DNA of 46,278 nt from Bacteroidota bacterium (GCA_021300195.1 JAJTIE010000029.1:1-46278); one strand, 5' to 3'; counted from the stretch's first letter, positions 23,875 to 32,294 are shown. The notes: a model not told the origin generated them from the letters alone. Made by a program: numbers and translations.

Positions 23875-25521
23875 ATGAGGTTAAGCCGGATTCTACTTCT
23901 GTGCCAGCTGGCCCTGCTGCCCGGCGGGGTGGCTGTGGCCCAGTATGCGTGGGTACACCTGGCCGACAAGCAGGGAAGCACACTGGTACCTGCGGACTAC
24001 TTCAGCCCGCAAGCCCAGCTGCGTAGGCAGCTGCTGGGCCTGCCAAGCCATGCGTATACCGACCTGCCCGTGCGGGCAGATTACCTGCAGCAGGTATCGG
24101 AGCGTGTGGATACGGTGTACTATGCCAGCCGGTGGCTGAACGCCCTGGCAGTGCGTGCCACAGAGGCCCAGCTGGCAGCCCTGGAGCAGCTGCCCGGTGT
24201 GCGCCTGGTAGACCGCTACCAGCTGGTGGCCGAGGCACAGCCCGCAGCACTTGGGGCCCGTATGAGTAGCCAGGTGGGCGCTATGGGCGATGATAATGAG
24301 AAAGCTGAGGCCTACCGGGCCTACCAGATGCAGCGCCTGGGCATGGATAGCCTGCGGGCGCACGGCCTGACAGGCAAGGGCGTTACCGTTGCGGTGTTCG
24401 ACGCAGGCTTTCCGGAGGTAAACAAAGCTCCGGCTTTCTCGCACATGCGCATACTGAAAACCTGGGACTTTGTGGAGAGCACGGAAAATGTGTATGACCA
24501 TAACGACCATGGCACCATGGTACTGAGCTGCATAGGCGGTATGGCAGCCAGCAAGCCCATTGGTCTGGCTACGGAGGCAAGCTTCCTGCTGGCCCGTACG
24601 GAAAAGGCCGTGGGAGAACCCTTTGAGGAGGAGGTGTGGTGGATGCAAGCTGCCGAGTGGGCCGACAAGGAAGGGGCCGACATAATCAGCAGCTCACTGG
24701 GCTATAACCGGCCCCGCTACCATCCGAGCCAGATGGATGGACGCAGCAGCTACGTGAGCCGGGCAGCCAATGTAGCCGCCAGCAAAGGCATATTGGTCAT
24801 CAATGCTGCCGGAAATGAGGGCAGTAATAGCTGGAAATATCTGATAACACCTGCCGACGCAGACAGTGTGATGGCCGTGGGCGGCACCGACCCTACTACG
24901 GACTATGCCATTGGCTTTACCAGCTATGGCCCCACTGCCGATGGCCGGCTGAAGCCAAACGTATGTGCACCCGGCCATACTGCGGTGTACAATGGCGAGG
25001 AGCTGACCCTGGCATACGGCACCAGCTTTGCCGCGCCGCTGGTGGCGGGCTTTGCCGCATGTGCACGCCAGTACCTGCCCGGGTTGACGGCTATGGAGCT
25101 GAAGGCACGCATTGAGCGGACCGGGCACCTGGCGCCCTACTACGACTATGCCCACGGCTATGGCATACCGCAGGCACGCAAGCTGCTGCACGAAAATGCG
25201 CAGCCCGACACCACCGTGCGCATCCGGGTAAATGAGTACACAGAGGGTAAGCGCAAAGGCAAAAAATATCAGGAGGCCTACGCGCTGCTGGATCGGGTGC
25301 TACTCCCCGGAACTGACCAGCCCGGTATGATTTTTTACCACGTAGCCGACCAGGCAGGGGTACTGAAGGCGTTTTTTGTGGCACAGGTTACCGGTAAGGG
25401 TGTCATCAAGCTGAGCATCAATACCTACGATGCCAACTACCGCCTCGATCCTCAAACAGATGTTATTCGCTTCCATTATGAAGGTTTTACCCAAGCACTC
25501 CCCATCGGTCGGCATGATTAA
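23875..25521 (+). CDS. Exported subtilisin-like (S8) serine protease
   Basis: This 548-residue secreted protease has a signal peptide ending VAVAQ (about 23). Residues about 24-120 look like an inhibitor-type propeptide (RWLNALAVRATEAQLAALEQLPGV). The S8 domain has the catalytic Asp in VAVFDAGF (Asp176), His in NDHGTMV (His212), the oxyanion Asn in AAGNEG (Asn314) and Ser in YGTSFAAP (Ser384). A beta-rich tail (about 440-548) follows but is not a recognisable T9SS sorting domain, so it may stay in the periplasm. The stop overlaps the barrel gene by 8 nt. Confidence 0.93.
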   Translation: MRLSRILLLCQLALLPGGVAVAQYAWVHLADKQGSTLVPADYFSPQAQLRRQLLGLPSHAYTDLPVRADYLQQVSERVDTVYYASRWLNALAVRATEAQLAALEQLPGVRLVDRYQLVAEAQPAALGARMSSQVGAMGDDNEKAEAYRAYQMQRLGMDSLRAHGLTGKGVTVAVFDAGFPEVNKAPAFSHMRILKTWDFVESTENVYDHNDHGTMVLSCIGGMAASKPIGLATEASFLLARTEKAVGEPFEEEVWWMQAAEWADKEGADIISSSLGYNRPRYHPSQMDGRSSYVSRAANVAASKGILVINAAGNEGSNSWKYLITPADADSVMAVGGTDPTTDYAIGFTSYGPTADGRLKPNVCAPGHTAVYNGEELTLAYGTSFAAPLVAGFAACARQYLPGLTAMELKARIERTGHLAPYYDYAHGYGIPQARKLLHENAQPDTTVRIRVNEYTEGKRKGKKYQEAYALLDRVLLPGTDQPGMIFYHVADQAGVLKAFFVAQVTGKGVIKLSINTYDANYRLDPQTDVIRFHYEGFTQALPIGRHD

Positions 25522-26245
25522 GCCGGTTCTCATCCTGTTTCTGGCACTATGCGGTCCGGCGGCTGTAGGCCAGACCATTGTGCTGAGAGAAATTGTTCGC
25601 CTGCCAGACAGCGTGGACAATGAAGACGGACAATATAGGGCAAGTGGATCCCATTTTCTGGTGTCGAATTTTGGCTTCGGCTTTACCTACGGGGGTACCA
25701 GCGGGAACATCGAGGTAGACCCTACCAGTCGGGTTAGCCTGCATTATGGTCTGCAGTATCAGCTCCGCCACTTCTCTCGTCTCAGCAGCCTGTATGGCCT
25801 GCGCATAGCCACCACAGGCTACCGCTTTAATGAGGAGAAGAGCGAAAAGGTGTTTCCGGATTCCGTCGACTATCGAAAGCAAACGCTAAACCATGTAACC
25901 CTGGAACCCACCTTGGGCTTGCGTATTCACCTGAAGAAGCCCGATGAACAAAAGCTGGGAGCCTACCTGGATCTGGGTGCTTCGGCCCTGCTTACATTGG
26001 GCAATCGCCTGGTTACCCGCTTTGAGGATCCGCGAAATGGGAACGACATAGTAACACGGCGCGATATGCGCTTCTATCAGTCCACCTGGCTGAATTATGC
26101 TTTTTGGGGCCGCCTGGGCTGGAATGCTGTTTCGGTACACGTGCTCTACCGGCCCGAGGATCTATTCGATCAGGATGAGCTACCCGTTCAGCTGCCGAAG
26201 TACACGGTTTCGCTGGACTTCCTGATTGGTGCGGACGGCGACTAA
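25514..26245 (+). CDS. Outer-membrane beta-barrel protein
   Basis: This 243-residue protein has a signal peptide (MIKPVLILFLALCGPAAVGQ) and alternating-residue strands throughout, such as SLHYGLQYQL, LYGLRIATTGYRF, LGLRIHL, LGAYLDLGASALLTLG and VSLDFLIG. This fits an eight- to ten-stranded outer-membrane barrel of the OMP/PorT-like type common in Bacteroidota. The ATG at 25514 puts the signal at the N-terminus and overlaps the protease gene by 8 nt; the open frame from 25430 is rejected. Its specific role is unknown; coupling to the protease suggests an envelope module. Confidence 0.75.
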   Translation: MIKPVLILFLALCGPAAVGQTIVLREIVRLPDSVDNEDGQYRASGSHFLVSNFGFGFTYGGTSGNIEVDPTSRVSLHYGLQYQLRHFSRLSSLYGLRIATTGYRFNEEKSEKVFPDSVDYRKQTLNHVTLEPTLGLRIHLKKPDEQKLGAYLDLGASALLTLGNRLVTRFEDPRNGNDIVTRRDMRFYQSTWLNYAFWGRLGWNAVSVHVLYRPEDLFDQDELPVQLPKYTVSLDFLIGADGD

Positions 26246-26607
26246 TCTTTCCGATAGGTGTGCACTTTCTGTGCTGTGCCCTAGTGGGTTGCTTTGCATT
26301 TTCCAGATGCATGCAAGCGCATAGGAAGTTTCCTTTTATCACTAGCTAACTTAAGCCCGGAGTGTGTGAGGACTTTTTGGTATCCGATCCTGTAGGGGGT
26401 ATTTTCCTTAGCAGTGCGCTTTTTCTATCCCAGTCTTCAGGAATGTGCAGCAGCGCAGTTCTGGAACCGCCTACGCTACATACCCCGTCTAGGGAATAAA
26501 GAGGGCTGAAGGAAAGTTTGCCGCCCAGTGTGATGCTGATTTACGACCTCTCCGCATGGGGCAGCCTGCGCGGGTAGGTACCGCTCCGTACTAAGGCCGA
26601 TTCTTGC
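26246..26607 (+). other. Gene-free 362-nt stretch between convergent genes
   Basis: This lies between the barrel gene (rightward) and nuoB (leftward). I see no convincing small frame, tRNA, -7 box or stem with a T-run. Confidence 0.5.
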
Positions 26608-27090
26608 CTAGTCTTGCGCAATGGAGTGCTGCTCCTTTACCTTCTTCTGTATCTCCATCAGGCCGTGGATCACCACCTCGGGTCGGGGCGGGCATCCGGG
26701 CAGATACACATCTACAGGCAGGAAGTTATCGCAGCCCTGCACTACGCCATACACGCGGTGCATACCGCCTGTGCTGGCACAGGCCCCCATGGCCATACAC
26801 CACTTTGGGTCGGGCATCTGGTCCCACACACGCTTGATGGCGTGGACCATCTTGTAGGAGCACCAGCCAGCCACGATCATCAGGTCGGCCTGGCGAGGCG
26901 AGAAGCGCATTACCTCGCTACCAAAGCGGCTTGCGTCATACTTTGGGCCGGCAAAGGCCATCATCTCTATCGCGCAGCAGGCCAGGCCCATGGGCATAGG
27001 CCACATCGCATTGGCGCGTGCCCAGTTGGTCAGGGCATCCACGGTGGTGGTTACAAATCCGTTCTGTGCGAGTGCTTTTTCCAGTCCCAT
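26608..27090 (-). CDS. nuoB: NADH-quinone oxidoreductase subunit B
   Basis: This 160-residue peripheral-arm subunit of complex I carries cluster N2, the last iron-sulfur centre before quinone. The four ligands are visible: the Cys-Cys pair in GLACCAIEM, Cys in GACASTGG and Cys in PGCPPRPE. It lies 144 nt downstream of nuoA on the same strand, with an AGAGGA Shine-Dalgarno-like sequence before the ATG. No nuoC or later subunit follows; the next gene is convergent. Length is typical. Confidence 0.96.
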   Translation of the reverse strand: MGLEKALAQNGFVTTTVDALTNWARANAMWPMPMGLACCAIEMMAFAGPKYDASRFGSEVMRFSPRQADLMIVAGWCSYKMVHAIKRVWDQMPDPKWCMAMGACASTGGMHRVYGVVQGCDNFLPVDVYLPGCPPRPEVVIHGLMEIQKKVKEQHSIAQD

Positions 27091-27234
27091 GTTCCTCTTT
27101 TATTTTTAGTAATACAATGGAAATGCTTGTTTGGTTTAGGTGCCGGCCTCCCCGGGTCTATGCGTTGTGGGGTGGGATGTTGCAGGGCTAGATTCTATAC
27201 CACTTCTGCTCTTTTCACCACCCGCTGGCAGTGG

Positions 27235-27603
27235 CTAGTCCCAGTTGAAGCCGCCCTTTTTGTAGAGGTATATGTATCCCACAAACAGGATGAGTACAAA
27301 GGCACCCATCTCCAGTAGCGGGTATAGGCCAAACATGGCGGTCAGCTCCTTGTACTGCACGGCCCAGGGGTACATAAAGATCACCTCGATATCGAATATA
27401 ATAAAGAGCATGGCTATCAGGTAGAACTTTACGCTGAAGCGGTCTCGGGCGCTACCTATGGGGTCCATGCCGCTCTCATAGGGCATCAGCTTCTTGTAGT
27501 TGGGCCTGCGTGGCCCCAGCAGCTGGTGCAGGATGGGTAGCGCAAGGCCCAGCAGGGCCGCTACGGCGAACATGACTACGAAGCCTAGATAATCCTGTAG
27601 CAT
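27235..27603 (-). CDS. nuoA: NADH-quinone oxidoreductase subunit A
   Basis: This 122-residue membrane subunit of complex I has three transmembrane segments (about 5-27, 62-82 and 90-112). The conserved loop PYESGMDPIGSAR and RFSVKFYLIAMLFIIFDIEVIFMYPWA are diagnostic. It begins 24 nt after the end of rsmG, and its -7 box overlaps the rsmG stop codon. With nuoB it forms an isolated two-gene fragment of the nuo operon; the remaining subunits must lie elsewhere. Confidence 0.96.
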   Translation of the reverse strand: MLQDYLGFVVMFAVAALLGLALPILHQLLGPRRPNYKKLMPYESGMDPIGSARDRFSVKFYLIAMLFIIFDIEVIFMYPWAVQYKELTAMFGLYPLLEMGAFVLILFVGYIYLYKKGGFNWD

Positions 27604-27622
27604 AGGGGTAGGGTAATGATTG

Positions 27623-27630
27623 CAAAGCTA
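27623..27630 (-). promoter_or_regulatory. -7 box of nuoA (TAGCTTTG)
   Basis: This exact TAnnTTTG match on the minus strand lies 19 nt before the nuoA ATG. Its first three bases are also the rsmG stop codon. Confidence 0.55.
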
Positions 27631-28290
27631 TCGGCAATCGTGCAAATAGACAAGCATTTTTGTTTCATAAAACGGAAGATCCAGGGGCTGAGTGAGGGGG
27701 AACAGCTGGTACTGGCAGCCCGCCTCCTCCAGTTCGCCTCGAAAGTCGCCTCCTTTCAGGTACAGGATTCCGCGATCCAGGTTTCCGGGCCTGGGCTCGG
27801 TGGCCGTCAGTGGGGGTTTTAGGTGGGGCTTGGCCAGCTGTACAAAGGCGGGAAGACGGGTAACGGCCCTGCCCAGCACATAGTCGTAGCGTGCGGGGTG
27901 CTGCTCGGCGCGGCCCCATATAGCCTGCACATTGGCCAGGCCCAGCTGCTGGGCCATGTCTCTTACCGCGTCTATTTTTTTGCCTATGCTGTCCAGTAGG
28001 GTGAACTGCACCTGCGGGAATAGCAGGGCCAGGGGTAGGCCTGGCAGGCCGCCCCCGCAGCCTATGTCTAGCACCTGTGCGCCTGGTGCCGGCTGCCAGT
28101 ATAGTGCAATAGACAGGCTGTGTAGCAGGTGGCGTTCGCTCAGGTTTTCCGCATCCTTGCGGCTCACCAGGTTTACGCGGGTGTTCCAGTCCAGAAAAGC
28201 AGTGGCTAGCTGACCCAGCTGCTGCAGCTGTGTCTCTGTCAGGCTGGGCAGGTAGCGCCCCAGGTCATTCGGTTGCATAGATGCGGGCAT
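27628..28290 (-). CDS. rsmG: 16S rRNA (guanine-N7) methyltransferase RsmG
   Basis: This 220-residue enzyme methylates G527 of 16S rRNA (E. coli numbering). Family marks are NLVSRKDAENLSERHLLHSL, the SAM motif VLDIGCGGGLPGLPLALLFP (about 73-92), LLDSIGKKIDAV and GRAVTRLPAFVQLAKP. A second ATG at 28278 gives MQPN as an alternative start. A terminator hairpin lies immediately upstream, so it must have its own promoter or depend on read-through. Confidence 0.95.
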   Translation of the reverse strand: MPASMQPNDLGRYLPSLTETQLQQLGQLATAFLDWNTRVNLVSRKDAENLSERHLLHSLSIALYWQPAPGAQVLDIGCGGGLPGLPLALLFPQVQFTLLDSIGKKIDAVRDMAQQLGLANVQAIWGRAEQHPARYDYVLGRAVTRLPAFVQLAKPHLKPPLTATEPRPGNLDRGILYLKGGDFRGELEEAGCQYQLFPLTQPLDLPFYETKMLVYLHDCR

Positions 28291-28291
28291 T

Positions 28292-28328
28292 AAAAAAGGC
28301 CGCCCAAAGCTGGCGACCTTTTCTTTTT
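28292..28328 (-). terminator. Terminator, T-rich on both sides, between the 80-residue gene and rsmG
   Basis: A 7-bp stem (28298-28304 with 28312-28318, one G-U pair) and 7-nt loop are flanked by an A-run on the left and a TTTTCTTTTT run on the right, so it can act on either strand. Leftward it would end the transcript of the small gene at 28371. Confidence 0.7.
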
Positions 28329-28370
28329 GGTTCTGTTTTGGCCCAGGTTACAACAGGATTCCAGGTGTGC

Positions 28371-28613
28371 CTAGTTCTTGCTGAGGCTCATTACGGTCTC
28401 TACAGAAGTGAGCACGCGCTCGATCTTTACGCTCTGCACATCCTCCAGCCTACGCAGGCCGGTACGCTCCACCTCGCGGATGATATCCAGGTGGTTGATG
28501 ATTTGGCGCAGTTCCAGTTGTGCCTGACCATCCTGTAGCTTACAGTGGGTCATTTCGGTATTCAGGAAACGCTTTGCCAGGAAAATGCGGTCTTGGAGTT
28601 CTTTCACGTTCAT
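28371..28613 (-). CDS. Small protein of unknown function (80 residues)
   Basis: I do not recognise this protein. It is 80 residues, highly charged and predicted mostly helical, with stretches such as ELQDRIFLAKRFLN and LELRQIINHLDIIREVERTGL, no signal peptide and one Cys. It is supported as real by an exact -7 box at 28655-28662 and a terminator just after its stop, so it forms a single-gene unit between def and rsmG. The antisense frame over this segment has no such signals. Confidence 0.7.
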   Translation of the reverse strand: MNVKELQDRIFLAKRFLNTEMTHCKLQDGQAQLELRQIINHLDIIREVERTGLRRLEDVQSVKIERVLTSVETVMSLSKN

Positions 28614-28654
28614 ATCTACAGATAAAAAATTCGATAACTACTCGTAAGAGGAAA

Positions 28655-28662
28655 CAAATATA
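28655..28662 (-). promoter_or_regulatory. -7 box of the 80-residue gene (TATATTTG)
   Basis: This exact TAnnTTTG match on the minus strand lies 41 nt before the ATG. It is preceded, about 20 nt further upstream, by a TTG that could be the -33 element. The surrounding sequence is A+T-rich. Confidence 0.55.
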
Positions 28663-28745
28663 ACAACTTTTTAACCCAGATTCAATGTGAGCGCTGTTAA
28701 TAGTCCTGAATATTACGTGAATGTTATATGAACGTGCGGTGCATT

Positions 28746-29315
28746 TTAGGGCAAAACGACCGGGTATCCCGGCTCGGCTCCGTGTTTTGCCATACGGCTC
28801 AGCTTGGGCCGCAGGAGCTGCTTGCGTAGGGGGCTTAGGTGATCGGTAAACAGGACGCCGCGTATGTGGTCATACTCGTGCTGAAACACACGTGCAGCCA
28901 GTCCGGTTAGCTGCTCATGCTGGGGCTGGAAGTTCTGATCCAGGTAGCGCACCTCAATGTCGGGCTGGCGGTGCACGGTTTCGCGTATGCCGGGTATGCT
29001 CAGGCAGCCTTCCTGAAAGCCCCAGGGCTTTCCGCTTTCATGCACCAGTTCCGGATTGATTACCACCCGGCGGTAGGTTTTCAGGAAGGTCTGCTCTTCT
29101 GTGTCCTCGGTACTCTCCGCCATGGCAGCGGCATCCACCACGAAGAGCAGCAGGTCTTGGCCTATCTGTGGGGCTGCCAGGCCTACGCCGCTGGCATGAT
29201 ACATGGTTTCGAACATGTTGTCGATCAACTGCTGTAGGCCGGGCATATCGGCCCCTACAGGGCGGCCCTGCTTGCGCAGTACTGGCTGGCCGTATAGGGT
29301 AATGGGTAGGATCAT
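28746..29315 (-). CDS. def: Peptide deformylase
   Basis: This 189-residue metalloenzyme removes the formyl group from nascent proteins. All three motifs are intact: GVGLAAPQIG, EGCLSIPG (metal Cys) and QHEYDH (two metal His and the catalytic Glu). It begins 9 nt after the end of ruvX, so the two share a transcript. A short acidic insert (STEDTEEQT) after the first motif is common in Bacteroidota members. Confidence 0.97.
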   Translation of the reverse strand: MILPITLYGQPVLRKQGRPVGADMPGLQQLIDNMFETMYHASGVGLAAPQIGQDLLLFVVDAAAMAESTEDTEEQTFLKTYRRVVINPELVHESGKPWGFQEGCLSIPGIRETVHRQPDIEVRYLDQNFQPQHEQLTGLAARVFQHEYDHIRGVLFTDHLSPLRKQLLRPKLSRMAKHGAEPGYPVVLP

Positions 29316-29324
29316 AGTTTATTG

Positions 29325-29726
29325 TTATTGAAGAAAATCCTGAAGCAAGATGGTGGCACTGATGCTGTTTTCCAGCATTTTATCCTGTTTCTGTTTCCGG
29401 CTGGCCTGCCCGGCATGCAGGGCCTGTTTGGCCAGCTTGCTCGTAAATCGTTCGTCTCGCAGGTGCAGCTGCACCTGGGGATACTCGGCCTGGAGGCGCG
29501 CTGCCAGTGCCCGTACCTGTTCGGTGATATGGGTGTCACTTCCGTCCATACGCGTGGGGTAGCCCAGCACAAGGGTGTCTACCTCTTGTGCTATCAGCCG
29601 CCGCAGCTGGGCATCCAGCTCGCGTGTGTGGCAGGCCGGCAGGGGCGTGGCTATCAGCCGCAGCGGGTCTGTCCAGGCCAGGCCGGTGCGCTTTTCTCCG
29701 TAGTCTATGGCCAGGGTACGCGGCAT
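29325..29726 (-). CDS. ruvX: Holliday junction resolvase-like protein, YqgF/RuvX family
   Basis: This 133-residue RNase H-fold protein has the first catalytic Asp in LAIDYGEKRTGLAW, the VLGYP motif (Asn-Pro region in other members) and DERFTSKLA containing the conserved Glu. The final acidic position seems to be within the DKMLENSISATILLQDFL line. E. coli YqgF acts in 16S rRNA maturation; a junction-resolving role is proposed for others. It precedes def by 9 nt. Its -7 box is at 29771-29778. Confidence 0.93.
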   Translation of the reverse strand: MPRTLAIDYGEKRTGLAWTDPLRLIATPLPACHTRELDAQLRRLIAQEVDTLVLGYPTRMDGSDTHITEQVRALAARLQAEYPQVQLHLRDERFTSKLAKQALHAGQASRKQKQDKMLENSISATILLQDFLQ

Positions 29727-29770
29727 TGTGTGTAGGCTGCGGGCCGGCTGTATTGCCCACCGCGCTTTTG

Positions 29771-29778
29771 CAAAGATA
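29771..29778 (-). promoter_or_regulatory. -7 box of ruvX-def (TATCTTTG)
   Basis: This exact TAnnTTTG match on the minus strand lies 44 nt before the ruvX ATG. Confidence 0.5.
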
Positions 29779-29822
29779 GGCAGGCAAGGGCGTATCTGCG
29801 CTATTCTGGCACTAGCGTGGCC

Positions 29823-30407
29823 CTACAGGCGGCTCAGCAGGTCGGCTTTTTTCTCTTCGTACTCCAGCAGGTTTAGCCGCCCATCCTGAAAGCGCTGGGC
29901 CAGCAGGTCGATGGTGCGCAGCACTTCATCGCGTATCTCCAGCCACTGTACGGCCTCGGGGCTGTAGCCCGCATAGGTTTTGGGTGCCGCATCTTGCAGC
30001 AGGCTGTCTGCCTGGGGTGCATAGATCAGGTGGTCAAAGAAATCGGCCAGTAGCCGGGCATCTGCCTCGCTGTCGCAGCGGAAGTCTACGCCCGTCAGGT
30101 TTCCGCTGCTCATGTTTACCTGAAACTGTAGCACTTTGCCTTCGTGGCCAACGCCGCGCAGGTCCTGCAGGGCAAACTGACCCCGGGGGTGGTGGCAGTG
30201 TGTGGGCGTGAGCACCAGGCTGCCGCTGCTGCCCACCAGGCCGCCATAGCGGTAGAAGGCTTGTATCTCCTTCTGTCGTAGCCGGGTATAGTCATTCAGC
30301 ACCTTGGCCAGGGGGCCATTGGGCAGCTGGGGCTGGCGGTACAGGCCGCGCTTTTCATCCAGGGGGAATTTACGTGCGATGAGGTCGCTAAACTCGGGTG
30401 TGTTCAT
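29823..30407 (-). CDS. Unknown protein with a SHOCT-like C-terminus
   Basis: This is a 194-residue protein starting MNTPEFSDLIARKF. I do not recognise the main domain (about 20-140), which is beta-rich and could be PH-like. The last 30 residues (LLAQRFQDGRLNLLEYEEKKADLLSRL, in two parts) look like a SHOCT motif, a short helical element often found at protein ends. The open frame extends back to 30698 but overlaps the glycosyltransferase gene with a low-complexity Pro/Ala-rich translation, so the ATG at 30407 is preferred. It follows the GT2 gene by 98 nt. No signal peptide or membrane segment is seen. Confidence 0.7.
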   Translation of the reverse strand: MNTPEFSDLIARKFPLDEKRGLYRQPQLPNGPLAKVLNDYTRLRQKEIQAFYRYGGLVGSSGSLVLTPTHCHHPRGQFALQDLRGVGHEGKVLQFQVNMSSGNLTGVDFRCDSEADARLLADFFDHLIYAPQADSLLQDAAPKTYAGYSPEAVQWLEIRDEVLRTIDLLAQRFQDGRLNLLEYEEKKADLLSRL

Positions 30408-30505
30408 AGAACCAGGGAAGCTTTGGGCGTTGGGATGGAAAGAGCCGGAATATACGCCAAATGGACATCGTGCCCGCCAGCAGGGGAACAGAAAAAGTGG
30501 GCGGG

Positions 30506-31609
30506 CTAATAGGTACGGCCCTTCCAGCGCACCCGGCCCGAAAAAGGGAAGTATAGCAGATACACAATCAGGTTTAGGGCCAGGTAGGGCTGGTAGAGGG
30601 GGAATAGCCACAGCAGACGCAGCTGCCGCAGGCGCACAGCTGCTGCCAGCAGCAGGGCCAGGTCTGCCAGGGCCTTGCCCACCAGCAGGGGCAGCCACAC
30701 AGCCACGGGCAGCAGTACGGCCCCCAGCAGCAGGGCCAGGTGGCAGCCGCTGCTAAGGCCAAAGCTGGCCAGCGCATAGCGGGGGCCAGCCTGCCCACCC
30801 CGAAACCAGCGCTTGCGCTGGGCAAGCAGGGTGCCGAGGCTGCGGATGGGCTGGCTGCGCACCAGCAGCCAGGGGTGCATCTGCCAGCGCAGGCGGTAGC
30901 CCAGGGGGCGCACGGCCTCCCACAGCTTGTAGTCCTCGGTAAGGCTGAAGGGGATGTGCGCATAGCCGCCCGTCTGCCAGTACACGCTGGTGCGTATGGC
31001 CATATTGTTCCCTACGGGGCTGATGGGTAGGCCCAGGTCATTGAATCCCTTCATCAGGCTGATGCCCATTAGCCAATCTAGTGCTTGTAGCCGGGTGCCC
31101 AGGCCACGCCCCTGTACCAGGGTGGCCGCTGTTACCATACCCGTGCCCGCATCTGCAAAGCCCGCTGCCAGGCGTGCTGCCCACTGGGGTGGGTGCACCA
31201 CATCGGCATCGGTAATGAGTATTAGCTCGCCCTGTGCGTGCGGCGCCAGCTGGGCCAGTACATTCTGCTTGCCCCCCTGGCCTGGCAGGCAGGTAGTTAT
31301 GGCGTGGTAGTGCAGCTGTGCATGCTGCGCGGCATAGTGCTGCACAATCTGCGCCGTATGGTCCGTACTGGCATCATCGCCTAGGTGTATGTCCAGCAGC
31401 TGGGCGGGATACTGCTGCGCCAGCAGGCTCTCCAGGCAGGCGGCTATGTTTGCCTCCTCATTTCTGGCTGCCACCAGGATGCTGAGCTTCCGGCTGTAGT
31501 CTGGCTCCTCCACTTCTATCCGGCGCAGCAGCACCCCCGCCAGCACCAGCTGGTGCAGTACATAGGCCCCCACCAGGCCCAGCAGGATCCACCCGAAAAC
31601 TACCAGCAT
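30506..31609 (-). CDS. Membrane glycosyltransferase, family 2
   Basis: This 367-residue protein has an N-terminal membrane helix (about 2-28), a GT-A domain and C-terminal membrane segments (about 285-355). Catalytic marks are LVAARNEEANI, GDDASTD, the metal-binding ITDADV (DxD), TEDYKLW (the ED base) and QRKRWFRGG (QxxRW). This set is typical of processive or polyprenyl-linked GT2 enzymes acting at the inner face of the membrane. It lies 43 nt downstream of a polysaccharide deacetylase gene, so a role in a cell-surface glycan is inferred. The donor sugar is unknown. Confidence 0.9.
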   Translation of the reverse strand: MLVVFGWILLGLVGAYVLHQLVLAGVLLRRIEVEEPDYSRKLSILVAARNEEANIAACLESLLAQQYPAQLLDIHLGDDASTDHTAQIVQHYAAQHAQLHYHAITTCLPGQGGKQNVLAQLAPHAQGELILITDADVVHPPQWAARLAAGFADAGTGMVTAATLVQGRGLGTRLQALDWLMGISLMKGFNDLGLPISPVGNNMAIRTSVYWQTGGYAHIPFSLTEDYKLWEAVRPLGYRLRWQMHPWLLVRSQPIRSLGTLLAQRKRWFRGGQAGPRYALASFGLSSGCHLALLLGAVLLPVAVWLPLLVGKALADLALLLAAAVRLRQLRLLWLFPLYQPYLALNLIVYLLYFPFSGRVRWKGRTY

Positions 31610-31652
31610 GGGGTAGGGGTGGCGGTGTACAGGGGTGGGGCAGCTACTGCCA

Positions 31653-32282
31653 TCAGGTCAGGGCTATGGGTTTCAGGTTCTGTGCCTGCAGGTAGTCCAG
31701 CAGCTCGGGCAATAGGGCCCGTAGCTTTACGGCACACTTCACGCTGTCGTGCAGCACAATGATGCTGCCCGCGCGGGTATGCCGCATCACGGCATCCAGG
31801 CAGTCGCTGGCACTGTAGCGGGGGTCAAAGTCGCGCGCCAGCACATCCCACATCACGATCCGGTACTGGCGCTGTATGGCCCACTTGGCAGGGATGTTCA
31901 GCTTGCCATACGGGGGGCGGAAAAGCTGGGCCTGCTGGCCTGTTACCCGCTGGATGATGCGCCGGGTGCGCGCCAGCTCCATCAGGTATTGGCGGGGGCC
32001 GGTCTTCCAGCCATTTGGGTGGTGGTAGGTGTGGTTGCCCAGCTGGTGGCCTTCGGCCACAATCTGCCTGGCCAGCTCGGGGTACTTGGCTACCCGGTGG
32101 CCCACCACAAAGAACGTGGCCTTGGCGCCGTAGGCACGCAGCACCTCTAGCACCCAGGGGGTGATGCCCGGCGTAGGCCCATCGTCAAAGGTAAGATAGA
32201 CAGCCCCCGCGCTGTGTGGCTGCCGCCACTGCATGCGCGGAAACAGGTGCTGAACCCACAGGGGAGTGTGCGTGACAGACAT
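31653..32282 (-). CDS. Polysaccharide deacetylase (CE4/NodB family)
   Basis: This 209-residue enzyme removes N-acetyl groups from glycans. The five NodB motifs are visible: TFDDGPTPG (catalytic base and metal Asp), GNHTYHH (metal His pair), RPPYGKLN, a WDV/ARDFDP segment and IVLHDS (catalytic His). No obvious signal peptide is present. A -7-like TACATTTA box ends four nt before the ATG, suggesting a leaderless transcript that also covers the GT2 gene. Confidence 0.93.
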   Translation of the reverse strand: MSVTHTPLWVQHLFPRMQWRQPHSAGAVYLTFDDGPTPGITPWVLEVLRAYGAKATFFVVGHRVAKYPELARQIVAEGHQLGNHTYHHPNGWKTGPRQYLMELARTRRIIQRVTGQQAQLFRPPYGKLNIPAKWAIQRQYRIVMWDVLARDFDPRYSASDCLDAVMRHTRAGSIIVLHDSVKCAVKLRALLPELLDYLQAQNLKPIALT

Positions 32283-32286
32283 GGAC

Positions 32287-32294
32287 TAAATGTA
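32287..32294 (-). promoter_or_regulatory. -7-like box of the deacetylase-GT2 operon (TACATTTA)
   Basis: It matches TAnnTTTG at all but the last base on the minus strand. Four bases separate it from the ATG at 32282. Confidence 0.4.

Noticed and set aside
30408-30698. N-terminal extension of the SHOCT-like protein
   Set aside because: The extension is antisense-free but overlaps the GT2 gene in another frame and is Pro/Ala-rich; the ATG at 30407 gives a normal start.
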